Assembly: GCA_003223645.1 (NCBI GenBank)
Contig: QHVT01000003.1
Span: 434,001-498,000, forward strand
Direction: 5' to 3'
From: Acidobacteriota bacterium
GTDB taxonomy: Bacteria; Acidobacteriota; Thermoanaerobaculia; Gp7-AA8
Length of the DNA: 64,000 nt
In this document: positions 8,234-16,927 of the stretch, piece after piece
Layout of the letters: the number at the start of each line of letters is the position of its first letter
Position numbering within the stretch: position 1 is the stretch's first letter
Notes under the pieces: model-generated
The model's database searches: none
The model's input: only the letters and a program-made list of their open reading frames with translations
What the model was told of the DNA's origin: nothing
Translations under genes and position numbers: made by a program

Positions 8234-10309
8234 TTAACGCCGCCGCACGATCACGTCTCCATTCACGGCCTTCACCTTGATCAGCGACTTGCCGCTGCCG
8301 ATCGTTCCTTTGCCGCGAATGTATTTGCGCGGCGTGCCTTCGCTGTCGTCCCAGCGATCGCTCTCCGTCGTGGTGAGCGCCCAATCGCTTTCGATGTGCG
8401 ACTTGCGCCGGTAGCCTTCCGTGTATGCGGTCTCGAGCTCGAAGAGCGCGTTGATCGACTCGGGCAGCTCGACGATCACGCGGCCGTAGCCGGTAAACAC
8501 GCTCACCGATTGGTCGGCGCCGTTCGCGTCGGCGAGTGAGATCGTCACTTTGCCGGCGCCCGTCGATGCGTCGACCGATCCCGCGATCGGACCGACGTCG
8601 ATGTCGCCGCCGCCGGTATGCGCTTCGATGCGGCCGGCGCCGCTGCCGATGCGCACGTCGCCGCCTCCGGTCGATGCGTACACGCCTTTCGGCGCGGAGC
8701 GCACTTCGATGTCGCCGCCCGCTTTCGTGATGTGCAGCCGTCCCTGGAAGCGATCTCCGACCGTGAACTTCGAGTCTTTCTCCGTCACGTCATCGAGAGA
8801 GGTGGTCACATCTTCGGCGTTGACGACCGGGCCGCTGCCCGATGTGGCGCTCAGACCGCCGCGCACGCGCGAGAGCCACACCTTGCCGCCGCCGGTGCTC
8901 ATCGATCCTGACATATCGACGTCGTCGACGCGGATCTCACCACCGCCGGTGGAGAGATGCGCGCTTCCTTTCGCGTTGCGGAACTCGAGCTCACCGCCGC
9001 CGGTCGTCCCTTCGAACGAGCCTTCGACGTCGCTCACCGAGAGTCCGCCGCCCGACGAATGGAGGCGGACGTTGTACTGCCGCGGTACGTTGATGGTGAA
9101 CTTCACGCTCGATGTGCGCATGCGAACGTTGGGTGCGAACCCCGACGTGACGCGCACGCCGTCACTGACGCGTTGCGCGTCCGCTTCCACGCCCTTCGAG
9201 CTGTTCGAGAGGATGCGGCCTTCGATGCTGACGCGCCGCTGGTCCCATCCGCGCACGACGACCGACCCGCCGGCTTCGAGCGCGAGGTCGAGCGTCTCGC
9301 CGGGCGCGGCGTCGAACGTGCGCGAGAACGTCGCGCGCACCGACTCATCGTTGTCATGTTCGGCGAACAACTCGGCGCGTGCGCGCGCGAGCGGAATGAT
9401 TGCGATCGACGCGACGATGACGGCCGCGATCGCGATGACCCGCGGAATCGACGTTCGCTTGCGCGATTCGTCGAGCACCGCTTCGACGCGCGTCTGAAGA
9501 TGCGAGGCCATGCCGAGAACGAGGAAGCCGGCGAGGCGGCGAAAGTGAGCGGCGTTGGCGACGGCGAGCAGGTGCGCCGCGTAGTCGGGGCCGACGATGC
9601 CGCCGGCAAGCACGCGATCGTCGCTGGCGTGCTCGCTCTCGCGACGCAGCTGGCGTACCGCGAGCCACATCAATGGATGAAACCAGTACGCCGCGCAGGC
9701 GAGGCTGGCGAAGAGTTGCGTGAGTGAGTCGCGGCGCGCGACGTGCGCGAGCTCGTGCAGCAGAGCGGCGCGGCGCCGGTCGAGCGGCCACGTCGCGGCA
9801 TCGGCGGGAAGCAGCACGACGGGACGTAGCCATCCCCACGTTACGGGCGCGCCGACCGCGGCGCTGTATGCGACGCGCGCGTTGCGTTTCCTATCGACGA
9901 GCGATTGCCAGTCGTCCATCGGCGTCGCGGAGCGCGCGATGCGTGCGAGTCCGATGTTGCCGGCGATGAACCACGCCAGCGTTGCCAGCGCGCCGGCGAT
10001 CCAGAGCATGGCGAAGATCGGCGGACGCGGAACGGCCGGTGCGGCGAGCGTGACCGCGCCGTCGGAATCGACGCGCGTGACTGTCTCCTGCGTCAAATTC
10101 GTGATCGGCGCCGGAGCTGATGCGACCTTGTAGTGAATCGGCACGATCCATGGCGACGCGAAGAAAGCGACCGCGGTCGCGAACAGCGTCGCGGCGATCG
10201 TCAGCGACCAGACGAAATGCCGCGCGGCAGCGGATCGCGCGCGCAGCAGCTCCGCGACGGCGAAGCCGCACAGCAACAGCAGCGTGACTTTGATGAGCAG
10301 CTGGATCAT
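8234..10309 (-). CDS. BlaR1/M56-family membrane metallopeptidase with C-terminal DUF4097-like domain
   Basis: This 691-residue protein has four likely membrane segments (residues 4-20, 32-52, 98-120 and about 375-390). The M56 zinc motif HELAH is at about 185-189, within [14 protein letters not shown]. After the last membrane helix comes a 300-residue beta-repeat region rich in STGGG and SSGGG turns, like DUF4097 adhesin-type beta-helices, in place of the penicillin-binding sensor of true BlaR1. The start ATG (10309) overlaps the BlaI stop as ATGA. The family cleaves a BlaI-type repressor after sensing an outside signal; the signal here is unlikely to be a beta-lactam. Confidence 0.88.
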   Translation of the reverse strand: MIQLLIKVTLLLLCGFAVAELLRARSAAARHFVWSLTIAATLFATAVAFFASPWIVPIHYKVASAPAPITNLTQETVTRVDSDGAVTLAAPAVPRPPIFAMLWIAGALATLAWFIAGNIGLARIARSATPMDDWQSLVDRKRNARVAYSAAVGAPVTWGWLRPVVLLPADAATWPLDRRRAALLHELAHVARRDSLTQLFASLACAAYWFHPLMWLAVRQLRRESEHASDDRVLAGGIVGPDYAAHLLAVANAAHFRRLAGFLVLGMASHLQTRVEAVLDESRKRTSIPRVIAIAAVIVASIAIIPLARARAELFAEHDNDESVRATFSRTFDAAPGETLDLALEAGGSVVVRGWDQRRVSIEGRILSNSSKGVEADAQRVSDGVRVTSGFAPNVRMRTSSVKFTINVPRQYNVRLHSSGGGLSVSDVEGSFEGTTGGGELEFRNAKGSAHLSTGGGEIRVDDVDMSGSMSTGGGKVWLSRVRGGLSATSGSGPVVNAEDVTTSLDDVTEKDSKFTVGDRFQGRLHITKAGGDIEVRSAPKGVYASTGGGDVRIGSGAGRIEAHTGGGDIDVGPIAGSVDASTGAGKVTISLADANGADQSVSVFTGYGRVIVELPESINALFELETAYTEGYRRKSHIESDWALTTTESDRWDDSEGTPRKYIRGKGTIGSGKSLIKVKAVNGDVIVRRR

Positions 10310-10710
10310 TTTTTCTTTCTCCCGCGGCGCGCCTCGTCGATCAACTTCGCCATCCGCCTCAGCTCCTCGTCGGACGGCGGCTGCTCCGCGACGCCGAGCA
10401 TCGCCGCGACCGCCGACTCCATCGAGTTCGAGAAAAACGTGCGCAGCAGGTGGCGCACCGCCGACTTGCGCACGCGCTCCGGATCCGCCGTCGGCAGATA
10501 CACATACCGCGGCCCGTCCCATTCGTGGCGAACGTAGCCTTTTTCTTCCAGCAGCCGCAGCATTCCCCGAACCGCGGAGTAGCTCGGCGGATCGGGCAGC
10601 TCATCGCGAATCTCCGCTGCCGTCACGCGGCCATGGCGATGAACGACGTCCATGATCTGCCGCTCGCGCCGCCCGAGCTCGGTGGAGTCGGTGTGCTTGT
10701 GGGTTGGCAT
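10306..10710 (-). CDS. BlaI/MecI-family transcriptional repressor
   Basis: This 134-residue protein has an N-terminal winged helix (LGRRERQIMDVVHRHGRVTA, then IRDELPDPPSYSAVRGMLRL) and the EEKGYVRHEW wing typical of penicillinase repressors. A C-terminal dimerisation region follows, ending in a basic GRKKK tail. It is the partner of the M56 protein just downstream. The ATG at 10710 abuts a perfect palindrome with no room for a Shine-Dalgarno, consistent with a leaderless message. Confidence 0.93.
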   Translation of the reverse strand: MPTHKHTDSTELGRRERQIMDVVHRHGRVTAAEIRDELPDPPSYSAVRGMLRLLEEKGYVRHEWDGPRYVYLPTADPERVRKSAVRHLLRTFFSNSMESAVAAMLGVAEQPPSDEELRRMAKLIDEARRGRKKK

Positions 10711-10748
10711 GATGCTAGTACATTAGCATCACGATCGTCGGACGGCAA
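10711..10748 (-). promoter_or_regulatory. blaI promoter with overlapping palindromic operator
   Basis: On the minus strand TTGCCG (10748-10743) and TAATGT (10725-10720) are separated by 17 nt. The 20 bp inverted repeat GATGCTA-N6-TAGCATC at 10711-10730 covers the -10 and the predicted start, exactly where a BlaI dimer would block transcription. The start site would be within about 3 nt of the ATG. Confidence 0.75.
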
Positions 10749-10807
10749 GGAAACTTGTGGTTAACGGGCGAATGGCGCCTGGTTCATGCTTTGAGCGCAC
10801 CGGCCGG

Positions 10808-10985
10808 GAACGCAGAACGCAGAACGCAGAACGCAGAACGCAGAAGGCTGAAGGCTGAAGGCTGAAGGCTGAAGGCTGAAGGCAGAAGGCAGAAGTAAGA
10901 AGTGAGAAGCACGCCCCCCGGCCGCGCCTCTGGGGGCGGGTTTCTTAATTCTGACTTCTGCGCTCTGCGTTCTGCATTCCTGAGC
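10808..10985. repeat. Seven-base tandem repeat array with inverted partner
   Basis: About 14 heptads run in a row: GAACGCA x4, GAAGGCT x5, GAAGGCA x2 and degenerate units to about 10910. From about 10944 the complementary type (TTCTGCG-like units) runs back, so the region can form a long hairpin. Frames through it give low-complexity peptides (LRSAF, LQPSAF repeats) that I do not accept as genes. Shorter relatives lie at 11064-11090, 12930-12960 and 25105-25192. Confidence 0.85.
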
Positions 10986-11477
10986 CGTGCGCGATGATCG
11001 TGCCTCGAGCACAAGCGCCACGAGCCGGCCAGCACGCACGTCCTTCCGCATTACACCCGGCCGGGAACGCAGAACGCAGAACGCATTCTGCGTTACGCAA
11101 TCGCGGCGATCTGTCTCGCCATCGCTCGCGTCCTAAGCCGCTTCCTCGGAACGTTAAGACTTCTCCTCATCCGATCAAAGCGTTTGGTCCGAAGATCAGG
11201 GTCGAGGCTCAACGCCTGACCATCACGTCTCCTGACGATGACTCGTGCACTCGAAACGAATGCACGCGTGCTCGTCGGATCAAACGTTCCTGGCGATTTG
11301 AGACTCGCGTCTGTCGCGTCAGGAGGTGCCTGTCTCTCGTTGAGACGCGGTTCTTATCTTTCGAGACGACTGTGGGTCAACGCGTGATCAACACGTCATC
11401 CGAGGATCACGCGTGTGTCTCAAAAACGAGTGAATGCGCGATCTTCGGATCAAAAACTCTAACGATTCGAGACTCGC
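10986..11477. other. Gene-poor spacer with degenerate repeats
   Basis: No frame here has a recognisable protein, ribosome-binding site or homology. The stretch holds another short GAACGCA run (11064-11090) and degenerate GTCTCGCG-like and GAGACGCG-like units from about 11280. These look like a decayed part of the 21-nt array that follows. Confidence 0.6.
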
Positions 11478-11645
11478 GTGTCTCGCGTTGAGACGTGCTT
11501 GTCTCGCGTCGAGACTCGCGTGTCTCGCGTTGATACTCGAGTGTCTCGCGTTGATACTTACGTGTCTCGCGTTGATACTCGCGTGTCTCGCGTTGATACT
11601 CGCGTGTCTCGCGTTGAGACGTGCTTGTCTCACGTTGAGAGACGC
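11478..11645. repeat. Array of eight 21-nt repeats (GTGTCTCGCGTTGATACTCGC type)
   Basis: Eight consecutive 21-nt units share TGTCTCGCGTTGA and vary at the 3' end (actcga, acttac, actcgc, gagacg). As 21 is a multiple of three, both strands give heptapeptide-repeat frames, which I regard as by-products. A second array with the same CTCGCG core and 21-nt period occurs at 49440-49797. Confidence 0.88.
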
Positions 11646-11693
11646 TTCTGATCTTTCGTTAGAAGTGACTCTCAAAACGGACAGCACGTCCTA

Positions 11694-11733
11694 CTCCCCG
11701 GGAGGCGGGCAAGATGCCCGCTCTCTTATGCTG
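11694..11733. repeat. Partial palindromic element, GAGCGGGCA family
   Basis: CCCCGGGAGGCGGGCAAGATGCCCGCTCTC matches the right half of the elements at 26314-26366 and 29270-29322. The left arm is missing. It runs into the last codons of the small membrane protein gene on the minus strand, whose stop TAA is at 11728-11726. Confidence 0.8.
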
Positions 11734-12061
11734 TCTTTCGCCGCTCGTCGCCGTCCCACTCGCGCCGGCCGTTGAGAAAGACCAGGACGCCGGTGGCGAC
11801 GGTGAGCGCGCCCAACGAAACGACCAGCACTTCCGGATTGCGTTTCAGGTAAGCCGCGACTTCGTCGAACAGTTCGTCGAGGTCCGTCTCCTCGATGCGC
11901 GATTTCAGTCTGCCGAGAACGATGTCGACGAGGCCGAGGCGGTCGACGAGGTCGACCAGCGTCTCCGTTGCGGCCGCGGTCGTCACTACGTTGCGCAAGG
12001 TGCGGCCGGCGCTCGATGAGCCGGTGCGTTTGCGTGTCGAAGAAATCTTCGCTGTAGCCAT
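11726..12061 (-). CDS. Small protein with C-terminal membrane anchor, unknown function
   Basis: This 111-residue protein has a basic, Ser/Thr-rich N-terminus. An acidic amphipathic middle follows (LGRLKSRIEETDLDELFDEVAAYLKRN). There is one hydrophobic helix at about residues 78-95 (EVLVVSLGALTVATGVLVFL), then a charged tail. The layout is reminiscent of small ElaB/DUF883-like membrane-proximal proteins, but I see no specific family motif. It follows the osmoprotectant importer genes on the same strand after a 68 nt gap and may share their transcript. Confidence 0.6.
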   Translation of the reverse strand: MATAKISSTRKRTGSSSAGRTLRNVVTTAAATETLVDLVDRLGLVDIVLGRLKSRIEETDLDELFDEVAAYLKRNPEVLVVSLGALTVATGVLVFLNGRREWDGDERRKTA

Positions 12062-12129
12062 AGTTCCTCCGCGGTCAACAATTGCAACCTCTCGACCAAG
12101 AATGTGGCGACCGCGGCGGCAACCACAAA

Positions 12130-12984
12130 CTATCGCCGCAGGAACTGCTTCACCACCTCGGCTACCGCGCGCTTGTTCCCGTCGACTTCGAAATTGAGAT
12201 GGCGCATCGTCGCGTCGTCGATCGAATTGCGCAGCGACTCGAGTGTTTTCGACGCGTCGTGGCAGCGCGCGTCGAGGTCGTTGCGTTGTACGACGACGGC
12301 GTCGTAGGGCGGGAAGAAGTGCTTGTCATCGTCGAGAACGATGAGGCCGAACGATTCGATGAGGCCGTCGGTCGAGTTGCCGGCGATGAGATCGACCTGG
12401 CCGGAGACAAGCGCCCTGTAGGTGAGGCCGAGGTCCATCGTGCGCGGAGGTTTCGCGAACTGCAGCCCGTACGCGTGCTGCAGACCGGTCCAGCCGTCGG
12501 GGCGTTCTGTGAATTCGTAGCCAAAGCCGGGCTCATAGATCTTTGCGACGTTTACGAGATCGGAGATCTTGCGGAGTCCCTGGCTCTGCGCGCCGGCGCG
12601 GCGGACGATCATCGCGAACGTGTTGTTGAAGCCGAGCGGCGGCGACCAGCGCAAACCTCTCTTTTCGTACGCGGCGCGAACGAGCTCGTTCACCTTCGCG
12701 CGATCGTTGATCGCCGGCAGCTTGAGAATGGCGGTGAGCGCGGTGCCGGAGTACTCGACGTACGCGTCGATCGCGCCGGAGCGGATGGCCGTGTCGCAGA
12801 CGAATGTGCCGCCCATGTTCAAACGGCGCTCGACGTTGCAGCCGTTGGCTTCGAGTTTTTGCGCGAGCAGCTCGCCGAGGATGACGGACTCGGTGAAATT
12901 TTTGGAGCCGATCACGAGAGGCTTTTCGCGTGAAGAGCAAAAAGCAAAAAGCAGAAAGCAGAATGATGTGATGAGTCGTTTCAT
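12130..12984 (-). CDS. OpuBC/OsmF-type osmoprotectant substrate-binding protein
   Basis: This 284-residue protein has an N-terminal hydrophobic signal (MKRLITSFCFLLFAFC), possibly a lipoprotein although the lipobox is poor. The mature region has the family opening KPLVIGSKNFTESVILGELLAQ, then YVEYSGTALTAI, and a C-terminal lobe with GQVDLIAGNSTDGLI and FPPYDAVVV. It captures glycine betaine, choline or related solutes for the permease encoded upstream. ATGA overlap fixes the start at 12984. The signal peptide is encoded by imperfect TTCTGCT/TTTTGCT heptads like those in the nearby simple repeats. Confidence 0.9.
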   Translation of the reverse strand: MKRLITSFCFLLFAFCSSREKPLVIGSKNFTESVILGELLAQKLEANGCNVERRLNMGGTFVCDTAIRSGAIDAYVEYSGTALTAILKLPAINDRAKVNELVRAAYEKRGLRWSPPLGFNNTFAMIVRRAGAQSQGLRKISDLVNVAKIYEPGFGYEFTERPDGWTGLQHAYGLQFAKPPRTMDLGLTYRALVSGQVDLIAGNSTDGLIESFGLIVLDDDKHFFPPYDAVVVQRNDLDARCHDASKTLESLRNSIDDATMRHLNFEVDGNKRAVAEVVKQFLRR

Positions 12985-13595
12985 GATTCGCCTCTGCGTT
13001 TTGCGAAGTAGTGCTCGACTTGGGTGAGAAGCGCGTCCGCCGCGATCGCGAGCAGCGCCGCGGGCACTGCGCCTTGCAGGATCAGTCGCGAGTCGACCAT
13101 CGACACGCCGCGGAAGATGAGCGTGCCGAGTCCGCCGCCTCCGATCGCGGCGGCGATCGTCGCGACGCCGATCGCGGTGACGGTCGCGATGCGGATGCCC
13201 GCGACGATCGCCGGCGTCGCCAGCGGGAGCTCGATGTTCCACAGCAGTTGACGGTCGGTCATGCCCATCGCCGTCGCGGCTTCGCGCACGTGCGCGTCGA
13301 CGCGCTCGAGTCCGACGAGCGTGCTGCGCACGATCGGGAGGAGCGAGTAGAGGACGAGCGCGACGATCGCGGGACGCGGGCCGATGCCGCCGAGGAGCGG
13401 GAGCGGGATGAGGAAGCCGAACATCGCCAGCGAAGGAATCGTCTGCACGACGTCGGTGATGCGAAGCGCGATGCCGCCGAGGCGGCGGCGGCGATGCGCG
13501 AACGTGCCGAGGGGGACGCCGGCGGCGATGGCGATGACGACCGCGATCGAGACGATCAGCAGATGCTCGCCGGTCAGTCGCACGAGATCGCTCAT
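12981..13595 (-). CDS. OpuB/OsmW-type osmoprotectant ABC permease
   Basis: This 204-residue protein has five to six membrane helices (for example LLIVSIAVVIAIAAGVPLG and PAIVALVLYSLLPIVRSTLVG). The EAA loop EAATAMGMTDRQLLWNIELP contacts the ATPase. Length and motifs are typical of single-domain OpuBB/OpuBD permeases, which would act as a homodimer here because only one permease gene is present. It overlaps both neighbours by ATGA, giving the compact order ATPase-permease-binding protein. Confidence 0.92.
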   Translation of the reverse strand: MSDLVRLTGEHLLIVSIAVVIAIAAGVPLGTFAHRRRRLGGIALRITDVVQTIPSLAMFGFLIPLPLLGGIGPRPAIVALVLYSLLPIVRSTLVGLERVDAHVREAATAMGMTDRQLLWNIELPLATPAIVAGIRIATVTAIGVATIAAAIGGGGLGTLIFRGVSMVDSRLILQGAVPAALLAIAADALLTQVEHYFAKRRGES

Positions 13596-14347
13596 GCTTC
13601 GACGAATCGTCTCACGAGTGGATGCTGATGACTCATGAATGCGTCGGCCGGCGTGTCGACGACGACGCGTCCGGCATCGAACACGATCACGCGGCCGGCG
13701 ATGCGCAGCGCCTCGCGCACGTCGTGGGTGACGAAGACGAGCGTCGTTCGAGTGGTGCGCGCCTCCGGCGCGCCTGTGGGCGGGGGCGCGCCGGAGGCGC
13801 GCACCACTCCATCAAAGAGCGACTGCATCTCCGCCCGGATGATCGGATCGAGCGCGGAGAACGGCTCGTCGCAGAGAACGATCTCCGGCGCGGCGATGAG
13901 CGCACGCGCGATCGCGACGCGCTGCTGTTGCCCGCCGGAGAGCATGCGCGGAAATCGCGCACCAAACGTTGCCAGCGGCAATTCGAGCTGCGCGAGCAGT
14001 CGCTCCGCTTCCGCGCGCGTTTTCTCTTCGGGCCACTCGAGGAGCCGCGGAACGGTGGCGACGTTATCGAAGACCGTGCGATGCGGAAAGAGTGCGGGCT
14101 GCTGCATCACGTAGCCGATGCGGCGGCGCAACCGCGGCAGCTCGTGCCGCGCCATCGGCGCGCCGTCGACGAGAATCTCTCCCGCCGACGGCCCGACGAG
14201 ACCGTTGATGACTTTCAGCGCCGTCGTCTTGCCCGCGCCGCTGCGCCCCAGAAATGCGACATGCTCGCCCTTTTCGATCCGCAGCGAGACGCGATCGAGG
14301 ATCGCGTTCCCGCCGCGGACCACGGACACGTCGCGATACTCGATCAC
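13592..14347 (-). CDS. OpuB-type ABC ATPase carrying an in-frame palindromic insert
   Basis: This 251-residue ATPase has Walker A GRSGAGKT (about residues 34-41), signature LSGGQQQRVAIARAL, Walker B EIVLCDEPFSALDP and H-loop FVTHD. Between MQSLFDG and TTLVFVTHD lies an extra stretch of about 18 residues, beginning VVRASGAPPPTGA, encoded by the inverted repeat at 13750-13809. Normal family members pass directly from the helix to the beta strand at this point. The reading frame is intact, so the protein is probably functional with a surface loop. It energises uptake of osmoprotectants. Confidence 0.9.
   Translation of the reverse strand: MIEYRDVSVVRGGNAILDRVSLRIEKGEHVAFLGRSGAGKTTALKVINGLVGPSAGEILVDGAPMARHELPRLRRRIGYVMQQPALFPHRTVFDNVATVPRLLEWPEEKTRAEAERLLAQLELPLATFGARFPRMLSGGQQQRVAIARALIAAPEIVLCDEPFSALDPIIRAEMQSLFDGVVRASGAPPPTGAPEARTTRTTLVFVTHDVREALRIAGRVIVFDAGRVVVDTPADAFMSHQHPLVRRFVEA
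13750..13809. repeat. Palindromic element inside the OpuB-like ATPase gene
   Basis: A 60 bp inverted repeat runs from GAGTGGTGCGCGCCTCCGGC to its complement ending GCGCACCACTC. It adds about 18-20 in-frame residues between the D-loop helix and the H-loop strand. Its sequence family differs from the GTGGAGCGG copies but the design is the same. Confidence 0.88.
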
Positions 14348-14384
14348 GGGCGCATTGTGCCTGAACGGCGGCCTCTGGGTCTCC

Positions 14385-14535
14385 TGGCCTTCCAGCGCTT
14401 CCTAGCCTCCCAGCCTCCTAGCCTCCCAGCCTCCCAGGATATTGTCGCGAGAGGCGTGCGTGCCGCCCGGTAGTTCTCTAGGAGGCTAGGAGGCCAGGAG
14501 GCCAGGAGGCCCGGAGGCCCGGAGGCCCGGAGGCT
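14385..14535. repeat. Inverted pair of 8-bp tandem repeats
   Basis: CAGCCTCC/TAGCCTCC octamers run from about 14400 to 14440. The complementary GGAGGCTA/GGAGGCCA/GGAGGCCC octamers (seven units) run from about 14480 to 14533, up to the permease stop codon. The two arrays can fold on each other as a long stem. This fills the gap between the OpuB ATPase start and the exporter permease stop, and it may terminate transcription. Confidence 0.8.
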
Positions 14536-16927
14536 ACTCGTACCCCAACGCCTCCCTCACCGACGAACGCGACGCGTGCCAGGCCGGCAGGAAGCTCGCG
14601 ATCGCGCCTAATGCAATTGAGATGGCCAGCCAGATCAGAATTCCCGGAATTTCGATGATGGAGTCGAGGCGGGTCTTCATCATCGCCATGAAAAGCACGG
14701 CGGACACGCCCTTGCTGAGCGGAGCGGCGATGACGGTTGCCACGATCCAGCTCACGATGCCGATGAAGACGCCTTCAATGACGATCATCAGCCAGACGAC
14801 GGCGGGCGTCGCGCCGATCGCGCGGAGGATTCCCATTTCGCGGCGGCGTTCCATGACGTTGAGGCTCATCGTGGTCATGAGTCCGAGTCCGCCCACGAGC
14901 GCAATGACGGCCGACATGACGATGAGGAAGATGTAGATCATCAGCATGTGCTGGTCGAAGCCGTAACGGCCGTCGCCGTTGCTCATGCTCGCGATCGGCC
15001 GCAGACCTTCTTTGCGCAGGTTGGCTTCGAGGTCGGATTTCACTTGATTGATGGGCGTGCCGTCGAGTTTGAGGCGCAGCGAATTCGCCATTCCGGGATG
15101 GCGCGCGTCGAAAAATGCGCGCGGGATGTAGGCGACCGCCGGCGAAAAAGGCTCTCGTACGATTCCGACGACGCGAAACGTCGGCTGTCCAGGTCCCATC
15201 TGAATCCTGGCCGGCTTGTCGAGCGGCAATCGGCTGGCGAGCGCCGAATTGACGACCATGGTGTCCTCGTCGCCGGGCTTTAATGCGCGTCCGGCGATGA
15301 TCTCCGGCTGCATCAAGTGCGTGTCCGCGGGCATCGCGATGATGACGAATGAATTCTTGTCGACCGTCGTCGCACCGCCGTGTAGTCCGACACTGTGGGA
15401 TGCCGTTGGCTTTTTGCTGAATAGCGTCGAGCCCTGGCTCACGATCCATGTTTCCGCGCGCGCAATGCCGCGCGTATTGCGGACGGCGCGCTCGATGTTT
15501 TCCGTGGGCGAGAGCTCCGCGAATTGCACCATGAGGTCATATTTGCGCTGCGCGAAGAGACCGTCGAGCGTGTGAATCATCGACGAGCGGAGATTGAGCG
15601 CGGCCATGAAGAAGACTCCGCCCGCCGCGAGTGTGGCGATGGTGAGCAGGACGCGCGTGCGGCGCCGGAAGCTGTTGCGGATGGCGAAGAGCTGCGGCCG
15701 CGCGATGCCGGCGAGTGCGCGATCGAAGAACGACGTCCGCAATTTGTTGCCGGACACGCCATAGGACGTCAGCGCCTCGCGGATCGAGATGTCGGCCGCG
15801 TGCCAGACGGGATAGAGCGCGCACAGGAGCGGCACGATCATGCCGACGGCGGCGACCAGCAGATAAACCCACAATGGGACGGCGAAGCTGGTGATATCGA
15901 AATTGAGGAATTTCGCCATGTACAGCGACATGGCGCGCGCGCCCCACATGCCGGCGGGAATCGCGAGGATCACGGCGCATGCGCCGAGGAGGAGTGATTG
16001 AGCGAGATAAATGCGCGCGATCTGGAGGCGCGAGCCGCCGACCGCTTGCATGACGCCGATCTGCCGCACTTGCGAGGCCATCATGGCGGTCAACAAATTC
16101 GTGGCGATGATCCCGCTCAGAAACAGTACGAACAATCCGAAGGTCGAAATGATGAGGAGCAGTGTTCCGGTGAGCGCGGCGTGCGGGTGCTTGCCGGGCT
16201 CCGGAATCTCGACGCGGCGAACGGGATGGCCGTTCTTTTCCATCACGCGCTTCACGTCGTCGACCACGGCGCGGATGTGCGCTTCATCGTAGCGGTCGCG
16301 CGCGACGAGAATCTTCAATTGATCCAGATATGGCTCTTCACCGATTTGCGCGAGCGTCGCCAGCGTGATGTAGCCGTAGACCGCGTTCTCCATCCGCGCC
16401 TGCGCCTGTCCGACGTCGTGCACGCCGCCCGTGACGCGCAGCGTGTGCTCGTCGCCGTCGCTGTTCTTGATCGTGACGGTGTCGCCGATCTTCGCCTTCG
16501 CCACCTGGAACGCGTCGCGCTCAATGAGCATCTCGCCGGTTCCCGGCGGCCACGCGCCGGTCTCGCGATTGAGAGTGCTGACGCGGATGTCGCCGTAGTC
16601 CTTCACGATGAACAGGACGAGGCTGCGCCATTCCATCGGTCCGGTGCGAATGCGCGCACGCACGGTGCGGCGCGGTTCCGCGTCGCTGACGGCGGTCGAC
16701 GATTTGATTGCGGCGACGAGATTGTCGTCGATGGAATCGGTCCACAGCGTCGCGGAGGCGGGATTCGTCGCCAGATACCCGCGATCCAATTCGCGCGTAA
16801 GGATCGCGTAGGTCGACATCACGGCGGAAAATCCCGCGATTCCCAATGAAATCGCGAGGATGACGAGAATCGTGCGTGTCCGCTCGTGCCAGACGTCGCG
16901 GATTGCCTTGTGCCAGGGAGCGGTCAT
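14534..16927 (-). CDS. FtsX/MacB-family ABC transporter permease
   Basis: This 797-residue protein has two MacB/FtsX units. An N-terminal helix (TILVILAISLGIAGFSAVM) is followed by a periplasmic domain and three helices at about 255-390. A second helix (VLLTIATLAAGGVFFMAAL) is followed by another periplasmic domain and three C-terminal helices. The C-terminal motif MERRREMGILRAIGATP is diagnostic of FtsX-domain permeases. Such mechanotransducing transporters move lipoproteins, lipids or antimicrobial compounds. Its ATPase partner overlaps by ATGA, and a PhoP/PhoQ-like pair is divergently encoded next to it. Confidence 0.92.
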   Translation of the reverse strand: MTAPWHKAIRDVWHERTRTILVILAISLGIAGFSAVMSTYAILTRELDRGYLATNPASATLWTDSIDDNLVAAIKSSTAVSDAEPRRTVRARIRTGPMEWRSLVLFIVKDYGDIRVSTLNRETGAWPPGTGEMLIERDAFQVAKAKIGDTVTIKNSDGDEHTLRVTGGVHDVGQAQARMENAVYGYITLATLAQIGEEPYLDQLKILVARDRYDEAHIRAVVDDVKRVMEKNGHPVRRVEIPEPGKHPHAALTGTLLLIISTFGLFVLFLSGIIATNLLTAMMASQVRQIGVMQAVGGSRLQIARIYLAQSLLLGACAVILAIPAGMWGARAMSLYMAKFLNFDITSFAVPLWVYLLVAAVGMIVPLLCALYPVWHAADISIREALTSYGVSGNKLRTSFFDRALAGIARPQLFAIRNSFRRRTRVLLTIATLAAGGVFFMAALNLRSSMIHTLDGLFAQRKYDLMVQFAELSPTENIERAVRNTRGIARAETWIVSQGSTLFSKKPTASHSVGLHGGATTVDKNSFVIIAMPADTHLMQPEIIAGRALKPGDEDTMVVNSALASRLPLDKPARIQMGPGQPTFRVVGIVREPFSPAVAYIPRAFFDARHPGMANSLRLKLDGTPINQVKSDLEANLRKEGLRPIASMSNGDGRYGFDQHMLMIYIFLIVMSAVIALVGGLGLMTTMSLNVMERRREMGILRAIGATPAVVWLMIVIEGVFIGIVSWIVATVIAAPLSKGVSAVLFMAMMKTRLDSIIEIPGILIWLAISIALGAIASFLPAWHASRSSVREALGYE

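Noticed and set aside
8025-8384. N-terminal extension of ThrS to an upstream start
   Set aside because: The frame passes through the terminator and leader peptide; the TGS domain starts cleanly at MNIQLPDG (8024).
10761-11051. Open frame encoding LRSAF/LQPSAF repeats on the minus strand
   Set aside because: It is a translation of the GAACGCA/GAAGGCT heptad array, low complexity, with no ribosome-binding site or family; explained by the repeat.
11478-11645. CRISPR array
   Set aside because: The units are 21 nt with no unique spacers; the whole unit repeats and there are no cas genes nearby. The same applies to 49440-49797.
11388-11775. Two overlapping frames with heptapeptide repeats (NARHASI on minus, LACLALI on plus)
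   Set aside because: Both come from the 21-nt DNA repeat, whose period is a multiple of three on either strand.
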